Source: Stagnihabitans sp043738565 (GTDB lineage Bacteria; Pseudomonadota; Alphaproteobacteria; Rhodobacterales; Rhodobacteraceae). From it: a stretch of DNA of 24,083 bases. The stretch's first letter is position 1. Each line of letters starts with the position of its first letter. This document shows positions 22,424 through 24,083 of this stretch, piece after piece. The stretch covers positions 1 through 24,083 of the forward strand of contig JAYUGA010000267.1 in assembly GCA_043738565.1 (NCBI GenBank). Direction: 5' to 3'. The position numbers and the translations under genes are program-made. Below the pieces are notes generated by a model that saw nothing but the letters and a program-made list of their open reading frames with translations, ran no database searches and was not told the origin of the DNA.

Positions 22424-23155
22424 ATGCGCGCGCCCTTTCTGATGTTGCTGGCTTTCGTGCTGGCGGCTTGCGGCACCAAGGTTCCTGAATCGGGACCGGG
22501 TGTCGGATTTGGTGACTACAACAGTGTCATACGCAACAGCACGAATGGCATCCCTGCCACACAATCCGGCGCGGCTGGACCGCTAACTACGGCGCCCACC
22601 ACACAATTTTCGACCGATGTGGCGGCTTCGGCGATCGCTGCGGCTGAAGCGGGGACGACGGCGACCGGCGCCGCGCCACTGGATGCTCCGGGTCTGTCCG
22701 CCGACCGTCCGCGCGGCAATGCGCCGGCTGGGATTCAGGAAACCACATCCGAGATGAGCTATGTCACCGGCGGCGTTTCGGACGAGCAGGATTTCAACGC
22801 AGTAAAATCACGCGAATCTATTGAAAGCGACAAAGCCCGGATTGAGGCGAACCGGGCGCAATATGTGGTGATCCAGCCTGGCGCCTTGCCGCAGCGCACC
22901 GGGGATACCGGACCCAATATTGCGGAATATGCGATTGCCACCAACAATCCGGTTGGGGTAAAGCTGTACCGCAGGCCGTCGTTCTATCTGGTCAACGTCA
23001 AAACGGCCTGCCTGAAATTCAGCTCGCCCGATCTGGCGCAACAGGCGTTCCTCGCCGCAGGTGGCCCGCAAAAGGACAGCAGGGCGCTGGACCCCGATGG
23101 CGACGGTTTCGCCTGCGACTGGGATCCGCGCCCGTTCCGCACCGCGTTGCAGTGA
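22424..23155 (+). CDS. Lipoprotein with C-terminal Excalibur-like motif
   Basis: A 243-residue predicted lipoprotein. The signal peptide ends in a lipobox FVLAAC with Cys16. A long Ala/Thr/Ser/Pro-rich low-complexity segment (about 40-110) follows and looks like a cell-wall linker. The last 55 residues form a small domain with Cys196 (KTACLKF) and DPDGDGFAC (223-231), which resembles the Excalibur calcium-binding motif DxDxDGxxC; the two cysteines may pair. The ATG at 22424 is preferred because GAGG then stands 6 nt away; ATG 22421 is only 3 nt from it. The stop overlaps the GTG start of the amidase gene by 4 nt, so the two products probably act together at the cell wall. Confidence 0.75.
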   Translation: MRAPFLMLLAFVLAACGTKVPESGPGVGFGDYNSVIRNSTNGIPATQSGAAGPLTTAPTTQFSTDVAASAIAAAEAGTTATGAAPLDAPGLSADRPRGNAPAGIQETTSEMSYVTGGVSDEQDFNAVKSRESIESDKARIEANRAQYVVIQPGALPQRTGDTGPNIAEYAIATNNPVGVKLYRRPSFYLVNVKTACLKFSSPDLAQQAFLAAGGPQKDSRALDPDGDGFACDWDPRPFRTALQ

Positions 23156-23823
23156 CCGCCTGTCCCTCGCCAAATCATGGCGAGCGGCGGGCTGGGGTGG
23201 TGCCTTCGCTGGTGGTGCTGCACTACACCGGAATGGCCAGCTTTGCCGAAGCGCGGGACCGGCTATGCGATCCGGCGGCAGAAGTTTCGGCGCATTGGTT
23301 GATTGGTGAATCCGGAGTGACACAAGCGCTGGTAGGGGAAAGCCGTCGCGCCTGGCATGCCGGGGTGGGGGAATGGGCCGGAATTGCAGATGTGAATTCG
23401 CATTCCATCGGGATTGAACTGGCCAATCTGGGGGCGCAACCTTTCCCGGAACGGCAGATCGTGGCGCTGGAATGGCTGCTTTCGGGTATCAGGGCGCGGT
23501 GGAAAATTGCGCCGCACCGGGTGATTGGACATTCCGATATGGCACCGACACGCAAGGGCGATCCGGGGGCCAGGTTTGACTGGCGCAGGTTGGCTTTGGG
23601 TGGTTTTTCAATTTGGCCTGTGATGCAAGGTGCTGATCCGGCAAGGTTTTTCCCCTCACTTCATGCCTTTGGTTATCCAGATGTCGCGCAGGATGCCTTG
23701 GTGAGCGCCTTCCGTTTGCGGTTTCGGCCTTGGGCCAGGGGGTCCGTCGATTCGGTGGATGCGGGGATGGCCGCCGATCTTGCCCGCCGCTTCCCGGTTG
23801 ACGCATCGACCCCCACAGCGTAA
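23152..23823 (+). CDS. N-acetylmuramoyl-L-alanine amidase (AmpD/AmiD family)
   Basis: A 223-residue amidase_2 enzyme that cleaves the bond between N-acetylmuramic acid and the stem peptide. Zinc and catalytic residues align with AmpD at exact spacing: His24 (VLHYTGM), Glu89 (SIGIEL), His127 (IGHSDM), Lys135 and Asp137 (RKGDPG). A C-terminal part (about 165-220) with FGYPDVAQDALVSAFRLRFRP resembles the small peptidoglycan-binding helical domain of AmiD. No signal peptide is present, so it may be the cytosolic recycling form even though the upstream partner is a lipoprotein. Start is a GTG overlapping the preceding stop (GTGA), without a strong ribosome site, so coupling is likely. The TAA stop lies inside the proposed -10 region of rnpB. 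Confidence 0.88.
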   Translation: MTACPSPNHGERRAGVVPSLVVLHYTGMASFAEARDRLCDPAAEVSAHWLIGESGVTQALVGESRRAWHAGVGEWAGIADVNSHSIGIELANLGAQPFPERQIVALEWLLSGIRARWKIAPHRVIGHSDMAPTRKGDPGARFDWRRLALGGFSIWPVMQGADPARFFPSLHAFGYPDVAQDALVSAFRLRFRPWARGSVDSVDAGMAADLARRFPVDASTPTA

Positions 23824-23826
23824 GTC
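23798..23826 (+). promoter_or_regulatory. Probable rnpB promoter
   Basis: TTGACG (23798-23803) and TAAGTC (23821-23826) are 17 bp apart. The predicted start, near 23833, coincides with the 5' end expected for RNase P RNA. The -10 overlaps the stop codon of the amidase gene. Confidence 0.5.
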
Positions 23827-23833
23827 CCGCTTT

Positions 23834-24083
23834 GCGCGGATGGCTGGGTGATCGCGGGGGCAACCCCCGAGGAAAGTCCGGACTCCATGAAGCAAGGGTG
23901 CCGGGTAATGCCCGGCGGGGGCAACCTCAGGGAAAGCGCCACAGAGAAAAGTCTGCCGTGGTGTCAAAGGCTTAGGCCAGAGACGCCAACCACGGTGATG
24001 GTGAAACGGTGGGGTAAGAGCCCACCACGGACCGGGCAACCGGGACGGTATGGCAAGCCCCACCCGGAGCAATGCCGAATAGG
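23834..24083 (+). ncRNA. rnpB: RNase P RNA, 5' part (cut by window end)
   Basis: Class A bacterial RNase P RNA, the catalytic RNA that removes 5' leaders from pre-tRNAs. The invariant GAGGAAAGTCCGGACTCC is at 23869-23886, directly after a CGGGGG-CAA-CCCCCG hairpin-like stem. Further blocks are ACAGAGAAAAG (about 23941) and GGTGAAACGGTGGGGTAAGAG (in pieces, about 24000-24020), all in the order seen in alphaproteobacterial rnpB. The 5' end is set by the promoter and is accurate to a few bases. About 250 of the expected ~400 nt are inside the window; the 3' partner strands of P1 and P4 are missing. Confidence 0.95.

Overview
The window reads as core chromosome of an alphaproteobacterium of the Rhodobacteraceae (Rhodobacter/Tabrizicola/Pseudorhodobacter-like). 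The grounds are the high GC content, densely packed GC-rich codons, a Rhodobacteraceae-style gene set (DUF2927 lipoprotein, XpaC-TelA module, DUF1127-like small protein, GatCA pair) and an alphaproteobacterial class A RNase P RNA at the right edge. The assignment is by recognition of protein families; no database search was run.

Layout. 1-849 is the edge of an old mobile element: a truncated tyrosine integrase and a 45-nt 3' half of a tRNA-Thr(UGU), the likely attachment site. 852-4795 is a minus-strand metabolic cluster: an alpha/beta hydrolase, a threonine/serine dehydratase (4-nt overlap), a 3-oxoadipate enol-lactonase and an enolase-superfamily protein. 4899-9868 holds an MsbA-type ABC exporter, a convergent cysteine-cluster protein, an acyl-CoA synthetase and a small periplasmic protein. 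9970-11890 (minus) holds a PfkB sugar kinase and purC.

11958-17369 (minus) is the most interesting block: one compact operon of six genes. In order of transcription it encodes a 27-residue single-pass membrane peptide that I found by eye, XpaC-like membrane protein, TelA, a DUF2927 lipoprotein with a metalloprotease-like HEE motif, an SPFH protein with a C-terminal GYF_2 domain (YdjI-like), and a double zinc-ribbon protein with one C-terminal membrane helix (YdjG-like). Two modules known separately from Bacillus (XpaC-TelA and YdjG/YdjI) appear joined here without PspA, which suggests an uncharacterised membrane-integrity or envelope-stress system.

17460-22388 holds translation genes: an RluB-type pseudouridine synthase, tadA and gatCA. 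Between them lie two small genes with good ribosome binding sites, a strong 37-nt hairpin, and a UPF0173 metallo-hydrolase. 22424-23823 is an overlapping pair: a lipoprotein with an Excalibur-like end and an AmpD/AmiD-type peptidoglycan amidase. The window ends inside rnpB, whose likely promoter lies in the 3' end of the amidase gene. No CRISPR array, intact insertion sequence, rRNA or complete tRNA was found.
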